This document shows positions 1 through 10,151 of a DNA stretch of 64,000 bases, piece by piece. The notes under the pieces are model-generated. The model was not told where the DNA came from and did not search any database. It saw only the letters and a program-made list of their open reading frames with translations. Source of the stretch: Olivibacter sp. XZL3 (GTDB lineage: Bacteria > Bacteroidota > Bacteroidia > Sphingobacteriales > Sphingobacteriaceae); assembly GCF_004368405.1 (NCBI RefSeq), contig NZ_SBJH01000008.1, positions 186,001-250,000 on the forward strand, written 5' to 3'. The stretch's first letter is position 1, and every line of letters starts with the position of its first letter. Both the position numbers and the translations under genes were made by a program.

Positions 1-8
1 ATTTATAG

Positions 9-16
9 TAGGTTTG
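9..16 (+). promoter_or_regulatory. -7 promoter element for coaA
   Basis: TAGGTTTG matches the Bacteroidetes -7 consensus TAnnTTTG and lies 25 bases before the coaA start codon. The -33 element would lie outside the window, so the promoter is only half visible. Confidence 0.45.
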
Positions 17-41
17 CGCGTGCAACCTTAAACAGGAATAT

Positions 42-998
42 ATGACTGATACGGCAATGAAAGAACAGTATTCTCCATATGTAAGCATTACGCGTGAGGA
101 ATGGAAATTACTGAACGGTGCATTGAGTTTTTCTCTCTCCAATGAAGATATCGGTACGCTGCATGCCTTAAACGAACCTTTGAATTTGGAAGAAATCCAA
201 GAAGTTTACTTTCCCTTATGCCATCTTTTGAATATCCATATCGATTATGCCAATAAGCTCTATGAAGCGGAAAATGCTTATTTGAATAGCGACCGGAAGC
301 GCTCCCCTTTTATCATCGGCATTGCCGGTAGCGTGGCTGCAGGAAAAAGCACCACCGCGAGGGTACTGCAAAAAGTATTATCCTTATGGCCCAATAAGCC
401 GACCGTTGCCTTAGTAACTACGGATGGTTTCTTGTACCCTAATAAAATATTGGAGCAGCGTGGTATTATGAACAGAAAGGGATTTCCGGAAAGCTACGAT
501 ACCAAGCGATTAATCAATTTTTTAGCGGATGTAAAAGCCGGTAAAGAAAGTCTTGAAGTGCCGATTTATTCCCATTTGGCATATGATGTGATTCCAGACC
601 AAGTACAGGAGATATCCAATCCGGACATCGTTATTGTAGAGGGGATCAATGTATTGCAAGTTAACCTGAACGAACGGCACAAAGGGCCTCAGGTATTCGT
701 GTCTGATTTCTTCGATTACTCCATCTATGTACACGCCAACGAAAGAAACCTGCTACAGTGGTATGTATCCCGCTTCAGGCAGTTGCAAAGGACGGCCTTT
801 CAGAATCCAGGCTCCTATTTCCATCGTTATGCCAGTCTTTCCGAAGAAGAAGCGACAGCGCTGGCGAACAGCATCTGGGACCTGATCAATAAACCGAATC
901 TTATCAAAAATATATTACCTACCCGTTTCCGAGCCAACCTCATTTTGGAAAAAGGAAGTCACCATTTCGTGAAGGGTGTGAAATTAAGGAAAGTGTAG
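42..998 (+). CDS. coaA: Type I pantothenate kinase
   Basis: Phosphorylates pantothenate with ATP, the first committed step of coenzyme A synthesis, in the cytoplasm. The 318-residue product has the length of the bacterial type I enzyme. A P-loop [11 protein letters not shown] is at residues 93-103, and the family signature around DGFLYPN and the GFPESYD stretch follows. The start at 42 is the first ATG, about 25 bases after a TAnnTTTG element; a second ATG five codons on is possible. The next gene is on the other strand, so this one is probably transcribed alone. Confidence 0.95.
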   Translation: MTDTAMKEQYSPYVSITREEWKLLNGALSFSLSNEDIGTLHALNEPLNLEEIQEVYFPLCHLLNIHIDYANKLYEAENAYLNSDRKRSPFIIGIAGSVAAGKSTTARVLQKVLSLWPNKPTVALVTTDGFLYPNKILEQRGIMNRKGFPESYDTKRLINFLADVKAGKESLEVPIYSHLAYDVIPDQVQEISNPDIVIVEGINVLQVNLNERHKGPQVFVSDFFDYSIYVHANERNLLQWYVSRFRQLQRTAFQNPGSYFHRYASLSEEEATALANSIWDLINKPNLIKNILPTRFRANLILEKGSHHFVKGVKLRKV

Positions 999-1001
999 TC
1001 G

Positions 1002-1020
1002 ATAGCTTTAGGCTTTAAGC
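1002..1020 (+). repeat. Intergenic 19-bp word, inverted copy at 8532
   Basis: The 19 bases atagctttaggctttaagc just after coaA are repeated exactly on the opposite strand at 8532-8550, immediately before folD. Both copies sit in gene-free DNA made of similar reiterated words (ctttaagc, gctgtag, aactaataacc). The function is unknown. Confidence 0.6.
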
Positions 1021-1143
1021 AATACGCTGTAGCCTTTATGTCGCCCGGTTTCAGAAAATAGTGCTTTTATAAAAAGTATCGCTAATAGCTTAGCGTTTTA
1101 ATAAACTATTAACTAATAACCACTGCCTACTCACTAACAACAA

Positions 1144-2025
1144 CTAATAACCTATCTTCAGCACCTCATTAAGCACAATGTTTTTGATGAATTGTGACTG
1201 CGTTTTTCCGAGGTTTGTTAATGTAAACTGAACTTTATATTTGACAACGTCTTTTTGCACCGCTAAAACTTTTAACTTCATACTATTTTCGAGCACTTCG
1301 TTGCTATGCTTGTTAAGCAGATCATTAAGTCGTTTTTTAAGATCTTCGCGGTCCATTGTGTGGTTGATGGCTAGTTCAAATTCGACACTGACTTTTCTGG
1401 AATTCTGAAACGATTGATTTACGATATTGCTCGTAAAAACGAAATTATTAGGCACCATGACGATGTCATCATCATCGTTATTGATTACGATGTTGACCAG
1501 GGTTATGTCGATAATTTGTCCCTGATATTCCCCTATCTTCACGTAGTCGCCCAAAGTCAGCTGATCTGAGAACATAATGATTAAACCGCTGATCATATTA
1601 GTGATGTAGTCTTTAAAGATCAGCGCGATGGCCGCCGCGACAATGGTAATGCTTGTTAAAAATTCCTTGGGATCGATGTCAAATGCGAGCATAATACTAA
1701 ATATGACAACAATGGAATTAAGCACCGAAGCAATGCGGTTAATACCTAAAACAAAGCTCCCTCTCGAACTGGTATGAAAGTATAGCGAACGTCGTTTATA
1801 TAAAGACAGGAATAAAATGCGGGCGCCGGATATGATGATGTTGCTTGAAAGAAAGACATTCAATGCATAGACTAATCGACGCAAAATCTCCTTATCACTA
1901 TAATAAGACTTGTATTCTACCAATGTATAAGTTATTGGGATGAATATCAGAAGTTTGATTACCAATATCAGTAAATCGTTCTTTAAACGGATGCTACGTT
2001 GTATATATTCTTGCTGGCTGTTCAT
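1144..2025 (-). CDS. MscS-family mechanosensitive channel
   Basis: A probable small-conductance mechanosensitive channel that releases solutes on hypo-osmotic shock. The 293-residue protein has an N-terminal part with several hydrophobic segments (about residues 15-140), then the family's pore-lining helix and beta domain: an alanine-rich stretch ending in FKDYITNMISG, followed by FSDQLTLGDYVKIGEYQG and the MVPNNFVF motif. An acidic DDDD run just before MVPN is unusual. It starts 6 bases after the stop of the AraC-type regulator on the same strand, so the two are probably cotranscribed. Confidence 0.85.
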   Translation of the reverse strand: MNSQQEYIQRSIRLKNDLLILVIKLLIFIPITYTLVEYKSYYSDKEILRRLVYALNVFLSSNIIISGARILFLSLYKRRSLYFHTSSRGSFVLGINRIASVLNSIVVIFSIMLAFDIDPKEFLTSITIVAAAIALIFKDYITNMISGLIIMFSDQLTLGDYVKIGEYQGQIIDITLVNIVINNDDDDIVMVPNNFVFTSNIVNQSFQNSRKVSVEFELAINHTMDREDLKKRLNDLLNKHSNEVLENSMKLKVLAVQKDVVKYKVQFTLTNLGKTQSQFIKNIVLNEVLKIGY

Positions 2026-2031
2026 ATTTCA

Positions 2032-2895
2032 TCAATGATGTAACTTTTTTTGTAAGTCGCGTTGGAAACTTGCCGGTAATTTGCCGGTATGCTTTTTAAA
2101 GAAACGAGTAAAATAAGCCGGATCCTCAAAACCGATCTTCCATCCCACTTCTCTAATAGGAAGCTGTGTCCAGAACAGAAGACGTTTGGCCTCCAATATT
2201 CTCCGGTCGTCGATCACGGTCTTTGCATTTGTCCCTGTCATTTCTTTAACGACATCATTGAGATGACCCGGAGAAATAAACAACTTAGACGCATAGTCGG
2301 CCACCTTGGTATCCGTTAAAAAATGTTTCTCTACCAAAGCCATAAATTGATGCATGAGGTTGCTGTAGCGTTTTCTTCCCGTTATGTGTATATGGGAACT
2401 GACGTAGCTTTCGATCTTTTCCAATAAAGCCAAGAGAAGTTGCGCTACGACTGCCTTATTCTGCTTAAAAGCAGTATATTCTTCTTGGATTAACGATAAA
2501 AACGGTAAAATTCGCGCTAATTCGCTGGCTTTTAAGGATAACAAATTGCTGCTAAATTGTTGCTCCCAATGGTTGTCTGCCGAGTAAGAAAACAGAAAAT
2601 CTGCTTTGAAAGTAATGAGGTACATCCGCGCGTTACCCGGGTCTACCTCATAATGAACCTGCCCCGGACGCATAAATATAATCGCGGCATCTCTTGCTTC
2701 GTATTCTTTGAAGTCTATAAACTGACGCGTTGTGCCCTCGCATAAAATGATAAGCGTGTAATGGTCATGTCGATGCGGATGCTTGGTGTTCTCATAACGA
2801 TCGTGGCCGTAACTTAACTTTAGGATATTAAATTCATCCATGTAGCCTTCAGTAACGCTCGAAACATTATATGTTGGAATATTCTGCTTTAACAT
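2032..2895 (-). CDS. AraC-family transcriptional regulator
   Basis: The 287-residue protein has an N-terminal cupin-like sensing domain, seen in HPHRHDHYTLIILCEG (about residues 39-54), and a C-terminal pair of helix-turn-helix motifs. The second is typical of AraC/XylS proteins: IREVGWKIGFEDPAYFTRFF followed by KKHTGKLPASFQ. The ligand cannot be told from sequence. It lies directly upstream of the MscS-type gene (6-base gap) and is divergent from copA, with about 245 bases between the two starts. Control of either neighbour is possible but unproven. Confidence 0.88.
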   Translation of the reverse strand: MLKQNIPTYNVSSVTEGYMDEFNILKLSYGHDRYENTKHPHRHDHYTLIILCEGTTRQFIDFKEYEARDAAIIFMRPGQVHYEVDPGNARMYLITFKADFLFSYSADNHWEQQFSSNLLSLKASELARILPFLSLIQEEYTAFKQNKAVVAQLLLALLEKIESYVSSHIHITGRKRYSNLMHQFMALVEKHFLTDTKVADYASKLFISPGHLNDVVKEMTGTNAKTVIDDRRILEAKRLLFWTQLPIREVGWKIGFEDPAYFTRFFKKHTGKLPASFQRDLQKKLHH

Positions 2896-2987
2896 GTATC
2901 AGCTATTTTATCGTACGAAGTTATAAAAATCCATGATAAGTACCATTATTACCTTGTTTTGTTATGGATGCCTTTACTTCCTACTCT

Positions 2988-2995
2988 TACTTTTG
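2988..2995 (+). promoter_or_regulatory. -7 promoter element upstream of copA
   Basis: TACTTTTG matches TAnnTTTG. If used, it gives copA an unusually long leader of about 140 bases (roughly 3000-3141). That leader holds short potential hairpins, for example gagc/gctc near 3098-3116. No -33 TTTG is seen at the usual spacing. Confidence 0.4.
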
Positions 2996-3141
2996 TAGGA
3001 GAAAGAATGTGTTATTTAAAAGCAGCGCCCGGTTGGCCTTCTCTCTCTGATAGGGAGGTTGCTAAGATAGGCGCTCCAAGGCGTTGCTTAAGAAAAGAGC
3101 TTTTTAGATAAGCTCGTTTTGGTTATCAATAAGACAAAAAG

Positions 3142-5244
3142 ATGCAAGAAGAAAATCAACTAGTCGAATTACATGTAACGGGTATGCATTGCAACAATTG
3201 CGCGCTTTCTGTACATAAAATGCTAGAGAAAAAAGGATACCAGAATGTCTTCGTAAGCTTTGCCAATGAGGAGGTTAAGTTTACGTCCGACAAAGGAATG
3301 GACCTATCAAATGTAGTACACGATATCGAAGGCTTGGGTTTCAAAGTGCAGCAGGAGGAGTCAGCGCCAAGTAAAGAAGGCTTTTTAGGCAAAGTCGAAC
3401 ATAAATTCATTTTCAGCTTGGTGTTTACGTTGCCTCTCTTCCTGCACATGTTTCTGCCGTTTCACTGGCTGCACAATCCCTACGTTCAACTAGGTCTATG
3501 TCTTCCCGTGTTTGTCTTGGGTTGTGCTTACTTTGGGAAAAGTGCTATTAATTCTATCCGGGGAGGAGTGCCTAACATGGATGTTCTCATCTTTGTGGGC
3601 TCCACGTCTGCCTTTATTTATAGTCTGATAGGTACCTTATTGGCACTGGGCCCAAATTATCTGTTCTACGAAACGACAGCAACCATTATTACCTTGGTTT
3701 TGCTTGGAAATGTATTTGAAAAAAGATCCGTTACGCAAACAACTTCGGCGGTGAAGGATTTAATGAAGATTCAGGTCAGTAAGGCTGTTCGGGTGTTGGA
3801 CGGAAGTACGGAGGTGGTCGATGTAAAAGACCTTGCCGTGGGCGATACGCTGTTGGTAAACGAGGGCGACAAAATTCCTACCGATGGCGATATAGTTTGG
3901 GGCGAAGCTTCTGTTAATGAGTCCATGCTAACAGGCGAAAGTGTGCCGGTAGAAAAAGGAAAGTACGATGCTGTTATTGGTGGCACCCTTGTCGAACGGG
4001 GTAGCGTCCGTATGCTGGTAACCAAAGTCGGTAATAAAACGGTATTAGCGCAGATAATTGATTTAATGAAAAGGGCGCAGGCTGCGAAGCCTCCGATACA
4101 ACGTTTAGGGGATAAGGTTGCAGCCATTTTCGTTCCGGTAGTAATTGGTATCGCCGTACTGACCTTTATTTTGGCCTATTTTGCCTTTGACATAGGCTTT
4201 CGGCAGTCCTTGCTAAACGCCATTGCGGTTATGGTCATTTCCTGTCCCTGTGCCATGGGCTTGGCGACGCCAACAGCGGTGATGGTCGGTTTAGGGAGAA
4301 GTGCCAAACATGGCGTGCTTATAAAAGGTGGTGACACCGTAGAAGAAATGACCAATTTAAAATATATGGTTTTCGACAAGACCGGTACTTTAACCACCGG
4401 AAGCTTTAAGATACAGGCAATAGAGAGCCAATTAAGTGATGTAGAGACGGCCACATTGATTCATGGATTGGAGAGTTATTCGAATCATCCGATCGCCAAG
4501 TCGCTTGTAAGTGCTTTTGAAGAAAGAGAAAGGCGGAAGATCGTCTTTACACAGGTTAAAGAAGAAAAAGGACTGGGAATAAAGGCTGTAGATAGCGAAG
4601 GCCATACGTACCAAATAGGCTCCAAACAGCTTATAGAGAAAGAAGAGGAATGGGCTACTTTCGATGTATTCTTATTAAAGGACGATAAGGTGGTCGTTAA
4701 ACTAGCAATCACAGACGATGTTAAGCCAGGGGCCGAGCAGCTTATTAAAACATTGAAGGAACAGCAAATTACGCCAGTTTTATTGAGTGGTGACCGAAAA
4801 GAGAAATGTGAGGCCCTTGCAGCCGCTGTTGGAATAACCGACGTATATGCGGAAAAACTGCCTCAAGAGAAATTAGCAATTATCGAATCCTTAAGGAAAA
4901 CGGGTAAAGTTGCAATGGTGGGAGATGGAATCAATGATGGCCCTGCGCTTACGACGGCAGACGTCGGGATTTCCTTAGGAAATGCGAGCCAAGTTGCCAT
5001 CCAGTCGGCTAAAGTCGTCTTGTTGAACAACGATCTACAGTCGATTACTACCCTCCTTAAGATCGGTAATCATACCTTATTAACGATTAAACAAAATTTA
5101 TTTTGGGCGTTTTTCTATAATGTTTTCGCAATCCCGCTGGCAGCTCTTGGCTTTTTAAGTCCGATGTTGGCCGCCTTGGCCATGGCCTGTTCGGACGTGG
5201 TAGTCATCGGTAATTCGATACGATTAAAGTATAAGAGGCTGTAA
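3142..5244 (+). CDS. copA: Copper-translocating P1B-type ATPase
   Basis: An inner-membrane pump that exports Cu(I), or a related soft metal, at the expense of ATP. The 700-residue protein begins with one HMA metal-binding domain with GMHCNNC (Cys17 and Cys20). It then has transmembrane helices, the TGES actuator loop, the SCPCAMGLATP metal-binding helix, the phosphorylation motif DKTGTLTTG, the NHPIAKS motif of P1B pumps and the GDGINDGPAL hinge. The CPC motif and HMA domain support copper; silver is also possible. It stands alone, divergent from the AraC regulator and convergent with a small gene downstream. Confidence 0.93.
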   Translation: MQEENQLVELHVTGMHCNNCALSVHKMLEKKGYQNVFVSFANEEVKFTSDKGMDLSNVVHDIEGLGFKVQQEESAPSKEGFLGKVEHKFIFSLVFTLPLFLHMFLPFHWLHNPYVQLGLCLPVFVLGCAYFGKSAINSIRGGVPNMDVLIFVGSTSAFIYSLIGTLLALGPNYLFYETTATIITLVLLGNVFEKRSVTQTTSAVKDLMKIQVSKAVRVLDGSTEVVDVKDLAVGDTLLVNEGDKIPTDGDIVWGEASVNESMLTGESVPVEKGKYDAVIGGTLVERGSVRMLVTKVGNKTVLAQIIDLMKRAQAAKPPIQRLGDKVAAIFVPVVIGIAVLTFILAYFAFDIGFRQSLLNAIAVMVISCPCAMGLATPTAVMVGLGRSAKHGVLIKGGDTVEEMTNLKYMVFDKTGTLTTGSFKIQAIESQLSDVETATLIHGLESYSNHPIAKSLVSAFEERERRKIVFTQVKEEKGLGIKAVDSEGHTYQIGSKQLIEKEEEWATFDVFLLKDDKVVVKLAITDDVKPGAEQLIKTLKEQQITPVLLSGDRKEKCEALAAAVGITDVYAEKLPQEKLAIIESLRKTGKVAMVGDGINDGPALTTADVGISLGNASQVAIQSAKVVLLNNDLQSITTLLKIGNHTLLTIKQNLFWAFFYNVFAIPLAALGFLSPMLAALAMACSDVVVIGNSIRLKYKRL

Positions 5245-5282
5245 AACGCTATATGCCTTAGGCGGTAAGTCGTACGCTATAC

Positions 5283-5321
5283 AGGGAGGCACCACGGTTA
5301 ACATGCATCAGGTGGCTCCCT
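5283..5321 (+). terminator. Hairpin between convergent copA and small gene
   Basis: The arms agggaggcacc (5283-5293) and ggtggctccct (5311-5321) pair with one mismatch. The sequence tttagtt follows on the plus strand. It is a weak factor-independent terminator candidate for copA and ends at the last codon of the opposing gene. Confidence 0.45.
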
Positions 5322-5552
5322 TTAGTTAAATATTCCTTTAACTTTATTGATCATATTGTCTTCTCCTTCCCCACCGCTATTCCCTAGCAGCGATTTTACG
5401 TCCAGATTTCCGTTCAGCAGGCTTTCGGCCTTACCCTTCAATGCGTCCGGCAAATTGTTGTTTACGTAGTTCAATACCACCGAGGTCGCTTTCTGCGCCG
5501 ACTCCGGAGAAAGTCCGGCTTTCTGAATCAGCTCGTTTACTAATTTTTCCAT
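5322..5552 (-). CDS. Small hypothetical protein (76 aa)
   Basis: I do not recognise a characterised family. The 76-residue product starts MEKLVNELIQKAGLSP, is predicted mainly helical, and ends in a Gly/Asp/Glu linker (LLGNSGGEGED) and a short basic tail. There is no signal peptide or membrane segment. The reading frame stays open 24 codons further upstream, but the ATG at 5552 has a purine-rich site (aaggtaaag) before it and begins the conserved-looking part, so I chose it. The neighbours (copA convergent, kinase-like gene upstream in the same direction) do not suggest a role. Confidence 0.6.
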   Translation of the reverse strand: MEKLVNELIQKAGLSPESAQKATSVVLNYVNNNLPDALKGKAESLLNGNLDVKSLLGNSGGEGEDNMINKVKGIFN

Positions 5553-5687
5553 GATCTTTACCTTAATACTGTCAATAGTGGTATTAAAACAGCTGAATTT
5601 CTTAATTGTTTGACAGATTGCCACTTATAAGTATTTGTATCAAGTGGGTTATATGGGTATTCTGTGCTGCGGAATCTACTGCGTTTG

Positions 5688-6572
5688 TTAAATAAATTTA
5701 TTAACTATCTGGATTACCTGCTTCAAATAACTGCCACCAAATACGTTAGCATGGAATAATAGTATATAAAGGTTCCATAGGTCAGTCCTTTTCTTCCAAT
5801 TTTTTTCTAAGGGAAAAACCTCCTGATATGCATCATAAAAAGCCTCATCAAAACCGCCAAAGAGTTGGGTTAAGGCAAGGTCCATCTCGCGATGCCCATA
5901 GTATACCGCAGGATCAATCAGAAAAGGAATGCCTTCACGACTGATCATGTAATTGCCTTTCCAAAGATCTCCATGTAATAGAGCGGGCGGCTCTATCGGG
6001 AAAAGCGAGGGTATTAGATCAAAAAGCCGCTCGAATTTTCGGCGTAGGGATGTGTCAATCACTCCCACTGATTCACCATGCGTAAGCTGCTTTTTTAGTC
6101 GCTCTTCGATGAAAAAATCCGACCATGAGGCTCGCGGCTGATTGTACTGAGGAAGGGTGCCGATATAATTATCATATTCGAGACCATAGAAATCGTTTGT
6201 GTTTTTGTGAACAGAAGCCAGCATGCGGCCTAAATTTGCCTGAGCGGCTACGGAGTTTTCTCCCTCTTCAATCCATGACATCAATAAGAAAGCATCGCTG
6301 TTAAACTGGCCGGCTACCAGCAGGTCGGGTACAACGGCATGACCGACTTTCTTTAACAGCTTTAATCCTTCGCGTTCGAACACAAAAATATTTGGCAAGG
6401 CATCGGCATCATTCATCTTGATGAAAAAAGATTCTACGCTTCCATGTATCCGGTAGCTTTTGTGCATGTCGCCTCCAGAAACCGGTAACATATTAATGAT
6501 TTTAAATCGCGAGCCAATCAGTTTGCTCAGAACCTCCTCTATATTCTTTATAAAATCTGCAGATAAAAACAT
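5688..6572 (-). CDS. Fructosamine kinase family protein
   Basis: A cytoplasmic aminoglycoside-phosphotransferase-fold kinase of the fructosamine-3-kinase family, which phosphorylates sugars attached to protein amines as a step in deglycation. In the 294 residues the catalytic loop LLHGDLWKGNYM is visible, with HGD and the Mg-binding Asn, followed by the DPAVYYGHREMDLAL motif typical of this family. The length is normal (about 290). The actual substrate in this organism is not known. Transcribed away from lepA, with about 110 bases between the two starts. Confidence 0.9.
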   Translation of the reverse strand: MFLSADFIKNIEEVLSKLIGSRFKIINMLPVSGGDMHKSYRIHGSVESFFIKMNDADALPNIFVFEREGLKLLKKVGHAVVPDLLVAGQFNSDAFLLMSWIEEGENSVAAQANLGRMLASVHKNTNDFYGLEYDNYIGTLPQYNQPRASWSDFFIEERLKKQLTHGESVGVIDTSLRRKFERLFDLIPSLFPIEPPALLHGDLWKGNYMISREGIPFLIDPAVYYGHREMDLALTQLFGGFDEAFYDAYQEVFPLEKNWKKRTDLWNLYILLFHANVFGGSYLKQVIQIVNKFI

Positions 6573-6649
6573 CTTTCAGGCGTATCCGATAAATGTATGC
6601 AAAAAGTGAGAAAAAGTAAAAGAGATGGTAAATATTCTCGCTAATAATT

Positions 6650-6657
6650 TATCTTTG
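6650..6657 (+). promoter_or_regulatory. -7 promoter element for lepA
   Basis: TATCTTTG matches TAnnTTTG and lies 25 bases upstream of the lepA ATG, which would give a short leader. No convincing -33 TTTG is visible. Confidence 0.45.
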
Positions 6658-6682
6658 CCGTTTAATACGCATTACTGCCTAC

Positions 6683-8470
6683 ATGAAGCACATTCGCAAT
6701 TTTTGTATCATTGCACACATCGACCACGGTAAGAGTACCTTGGCGGATCGTCTATTAGAATATACAAATACCATCACCCAAAGAGAGGCGCAGGCACAAC
6801 TCTTGGACGACATGGATTTGGAACGGGAACGTGGGATCACGATCAAAAGCCACGCTATTCAAATGAACTACAATTACGACGGACAGGATTATGTGCTCAA
6901 TCTGATTGACACACCGGGCCACGTCGATTTTTCGTATGAAGTATCACGTTCGATCGCTGCATGTGAAGGAGCCTTATTGATTGTCGATGCCTCTCAGGGA
7001 ATCCAGGCACAAACCATCTCCAACTTGTATCTTGCATTGGAGCACGATCTGGAAATCATTCCTGTATTGAATAAAATGGACTTGCCGGGGGCGATGCCCG
7101 AAGAGGTAAAAGACCAGATTATTGAACTGATAGGCGGAAAACGGGAAGATATCATTCCGGCATCTGGAAAGACAGGGATGGGTGTTCCCGATATCCTTAA
7201 AGCAATTGTTGAGCGGGTTCCTGCACCGGTAGGTGATCCGGAAGCCCCCCTGCAGGCTTTAATTTTTGACTCTGTTTACAATTCGTTCCGCGGAATTATG
7301 GCTTATTTCAAGGTCGAGAATGGAGAGATCAGGAAGAACGATAAAGTTAAGTTTATCGCTACAGGAAAAGAGTATATAGCCGATGAAATCGGGACGCTGA
7401 AATTAACACAAACACCCAAAGATGTTATTCGTACTGGCGATGTGGGCTATATTATATCCGGTATAAAAGAGGCGCGAGAGGTGAAAGTTGGAGACACCAT
7501 TACGCATGTGGCTCGACCTAGCAAAACGGCCATTAAAGGTTTTGAAGAGGTTAAACCGATGGTATTCGCCGGGATTTATCCGGTGGATACAGAAGACTTT
7601 GAGGAACTGCGGGAAAGTATGCACCGCTTGCAATTAAACGACGCTTCTTTAGTCTTTGAGCCAGAATCGTCTGCCGCCCTGGGTTTCGGTTTCAGATGCG
7701 GCTTTTTGGGAATGCTCCATATGGAGATTATCCAGGAGCGCTTGGAACGGGAATTCGATATGACCGTTATTACAACGGTTCCTAACGTTTCTTACATCGC
7801 TCATACCACCAAGGACGGAGAGATCAAAGTCAACAATCCTTCCGATTTGCCGGACCCCAGTAAATTAGAGTTTGTAGAGGAACCCTTTATCAAAGCAAAT
7901 ATTATTACAAAGGCTGAATTTGTAGGCCCGGTGATGTCTTTATGTATCCAGAAAAGAGGTGTTATCATCAACCAAAGTTATTTAACCGCCGATCGTGTAG
8001 AGTTGGTGTTTGAAATGCCAATGGGTGAGATTGTGTTTGACTTTTATGATAAGTTGAAAACCATTTCGAAAGGATACGCTTCTTTTGATTATCACCAAAT
8101 AGGTTATAAGCAGTCTGACTTGGTCAGGTTGGATATTCGTTTAAACGGCGAACCTGTAGACGCGCTTTCTTCGCTCATTCATCGTAGCAATGCCTATGAG
8201 TTCGGAAAGAAAATATGTGAAAAGTTAAAAGAGCTCTTGCCGAGGCAACAGTTCGAAATAGCAATTCAAGCATCTATCGGTGCAAAAGTGATCGCCCGCG
8301 AGAATGTGCGTGCCCTTCGTAAGGATGTAACCGCAAAATGTTATGGAGGAGATATCTCGCGTAAGCGTAAGCTTTTGGAAAAACAGAAAAAAGGTAAAAA
8401 GAGAATGCGCCAAGTTGGAAATGTGGAGATCCCACAATCGGCCTTTATGGCGGTGTTGAAATTAGATTAA
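6683..8470 (+). CDS. lepA: Elongation factor 4 (LepA GTPase)
   Basis: A ribosome-associated translational GTPase that acts on stalled or back-translocated ribosomes and in ribosome assembly. The 595 residues match the family length. G-domain motifs are complete: [10 protein letters not shown] near the N terminus, [17 protein letters not shown] and NKMDLP. The LepA-specific C-terminal domain follows, ending in lysine-rich [13 protein letters not shown] and [11 protein letters not shown]. It appears monocistronic; folD follows after 84 bases of word-like repeat DNA. Confidence 0.97.
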   Translation: MKHIRNFCIIAHIDHGKSTLADRLLEYTNTITQREAQAQLLDDMDLERERGITIKSHAIQMNYNYDGQDYVLNLIDTPGHVDFSYEVSRSIAACEGALLIVDASQGIQAQTISNLYLALEHDLEIIPVLNKMDLPGAMPEEVKDQIIELIGGKREDIIPASGKTGMGVPDILKAIVERVPAPVGDPEAPLQALIFDSVYNSFRGIMAYFKVENGEIRKNDKVKFIATGKEYIADEIGTLKLTQTPKDVIRTGDVGYIISGIKEAREVKVGDTITHVARPSKTAIKGFEEVKPMVFAGIYPVDTEDFEELRESMHRLQLNDASLVFEPESSAALGFGFRCGFLGMLHMEIIQERLEREFDMTVITTVPNVSYIAHTTKDGEIKVNNPSDLPDPSKLEFVEEPFIKANIITKAEFVGPVMSLCIQKRGVIINQSYLTADRVELVFEMPMGEIVFDFYDKLKTISKGYASFDYHQIGYKQSDLVRLDIRLNGEPVDALSSLIHRSNAYEFGKKICEKLKELLPRQQFEIAIQASIGAKVIARENVRALRKDVTAKCYGGDISRKRKLLEKQKKGKKRMRQVGNVEIPQSAFMAVLKLD

Positions 8471-8531
8471 TTAAGTTGCTTTACGCTGTAAGCTATAAGC
8501 GATAGGCTCCCGTCTACGTATATAGCCTAAA

Positions 8532-8550
8532 GCTTAAAGCCTAAAGCTAT
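8532..8550 (-). repeat. Intergenic 19-bp word, inverted copy of 1002-1020
   Basis: This is the exact reverse complement of 1002-1020. It is embedded in 84 bases between lepA and folD that repeat words such as gctgtaagctataagcgatagg and cctaaagcttaaagcctaaagc, and it ends 4 bases before the folD ATG. Confidence 0.6.
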
Positions 8551-8554
8551 CAAT

Positions 8555-9436
8555 ATGCAATTACTCGACGGTAAGCTCGTATCGGAAAAGATCAAACAAG
8601 ATATTGCCCAGGAAGCGGCGGCGTTTTTGACTGCGACAGGAAGAAAGCCTCATTTGGTTGCCATTTTGGTTGGCCACGATGGGGGAAGTGAGACTTATGT
8701 TGCCAGTAAGATGAGGAACTGCCAGCAAGTGGGTTTCGATTCTACAAATGTTCGATATGAAGACGATGTTACACAAGCGGAGCTTATCGAGAAGATAAAG
8801 GAATTGAACAGCGATGATACAGTCGACGGAATTATCGTACAACTTCCTTTGCCGCTGCATATTGATCCGGAAGTGATAACAGAAGCCATTGATTATCGTA
8901 AAGATGTTGATGGTTTTCATCCAGTTAATTTGGGAAGAATGCAACGGAATCTAGCCTGTTTCATTCCTGCAACCCCTTACGGTATTATGTTAATGTTAGA
9001 CCATTATGGTGTGCAGACCGCCGGTATGCACGCGGTTATAGTTGGCAGAAGTAATATCGTTGGTAGTCCGATGAGTATTCTTTTGGCACGGAATGCGCAG
9101 CCTGGAAATTGCACGGTTACGCTTACCCATAGTAGAACGAAAAATTTAAAGGAAGAGGTGCTACGTGCCGACCTGATTGTAGCTGCCATTGGCAAGAAAA
9201 ATTTCATTACAGCCGATATGGTGAAAGAAGGCGCAGTTGTTATAGACGTGGGCATTAATAGAGAAGCAAGCACTTTAACTAAATCAGGATATAAATTGTT
9301 CGGCGATGTAGATTTCGATAACGTAGCGCCAAAAGCTTCGTATATTACCCCTGTACCGGGGGGAGTTGGTTTGATGACCATTATCGGTTTGTTAAAAAAC
9401 ACCTTGGCTGCTGCTAAAAAAGAAGTTTATAATTAA
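8555..9436 (+). CDS. folD: Bifunctional methylenetetrahydrofolate dehydrogenase/cyclohydrolase
   Basis: Interconverts 5,10-methylene-, methenyl- and 10-formyl-tetrahydrofolate in the cytoplasm, using NADP. The 293-residue protein has the family's signatures in order: [12 protein letters not shown] with the catalytic lysine, [27 protein letters not shown], the NADP-binding [16 protein letters not shown], and C-terminal [12 protein letters not shown]. The length is normal (about 290). It is followed by about 290 bases without a gene. Confidence 0.97.
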   Translation: MQLLDGKLVSEKIKQDIAQEAAAFLTATGRKPHLVAILVGHDGGSETYVASKMRNCQQVGFDSTNVRYEDDVTQAELIEKIKELNSDDTVDGIIVQLPLPLHIDPEVITEAIDYRKDVDGFHPVNLGRMQRNLACFIPATPYGIMLMLDHYGVQTAGMHAVIVGRSNIVGSPMSILLARNAQPGNCTVTLTHSRTKNLKEEVLRADLIVAAIGKKNFITADMVKEGAVVIDVGINREASTLTKSGYKLFGDVDFDNVAPKASYITPVPGGVGLMTIIGLLKNTLAAAKKEVYN

Positions 9437-9729
9437 TTATTCGTTGTCGGTTGATAGTTGCCCGCTAAAACGCCAAGCTGTTAGTGACAGCTTTATAAAG
9501 CAGCACGTTATGAGAGACGTGCGGCGAATCCGTTATTATTCCTGTTAGCATTTTCTTTGTAAGTGCGTATCGCTTCGTTACAAACAAATTAGCATTTTCA
9601 TTGTTCCTTTCTGAAACTGTTTAACAAATAAAATATTCAGACGAAGGCCTGCATGAGCTACCGATAAAAAAGATATACCGTAATCCGCTCAGGCAAGCTT
9701 TATTGCATTTATAAAAAATAGTTATTCCC
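9437..9729. other. Gene-free stretch between folD and lipoprotein gene
   Basis: No gene is seen. The word ttagcattttc occurs twice, at about 9545 and 9590. A 7-bp stem tttgtaa/ttacaaa flanks the piece between them. I see no clear TAnnTTTG element for the downstream lipoprotein gene. Confidence 0.4.
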
Positions 9730-10125
9730 ATGAAAAAATTGAGTTTATTAGCAATCGTTGCAGCGGCATTTTCGTTTTCGGCCTGCAATAATTCTTCCAA
9801 CACAACGGAAGGAAGCTCTGATACGATTATTGCGGATACGACTACGTTAGGGGAGCATATTGACAATGGCATCGACACGATGAGGGCGACTGGGGAAGCT
9901 GCCGAGAGTGACGTAAATGCTGCGGCAAAGGAGGTAAAGGCAGACGCTAAAACCACAGGCGAAAACATTAAAGGTGATCTGAACGCTGCTAAAGAAGACG
10001 TTGGCGATGCGGCAAAAGCGGCGGGAAGAGATATTAAAAATGCAGCGGATAAAGTCGCCGATAAAACGAAAGAAGGCTACAACGATGTGAAAAAGAGCCT
10101 GAAAAAGGATTCCACCCGAAACTAA
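9730..10125 (+). CDS. Alanine/lysine-rich lipoprotein with LEA-like repeats
   Basis: A 131-residue probable lipoprotein. The signal peptide MKKLSLLAIVAAAFSFSAC ends at Cys19 with an SFSAC lipobox. The mature part is almost free of aromatic residues and rich in Ala, Lys, Asp and Glu. It has loose 11-residue repeats of the type KADAKTTGENIKGDLNAAKE and AAGRDIKNAADKVADKTKEG, which resemble late-embryogenesis-abundant or apolipoprotein-like amphipathic helices. A role in envelope stress is plausible but not shown. It ends before a hairpin shared with the convergent isomerase gene. Confidence 0.8.
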   Translation: MKKLSLLAIVAAAFSFSACNNSSNTTEGSSDTIIADTTTLGEHIDNGIDTMRATGEAAESDVNAAAKEVKADAKTTGENIKGDLNAAKEDVGDAAKAAGRDIKNAADKVADKTKEGYNDVKKSLKKDSTRN

Positions 10126-10151
10126 GAGTCCTGTTTATAACCAATCATAGA

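Noticed and set aside
3771-4127. Minus-strand open frame within copA
   Set aside because: It lies wholly opposite a well-supported P-type ATPase; a compositional shadow.
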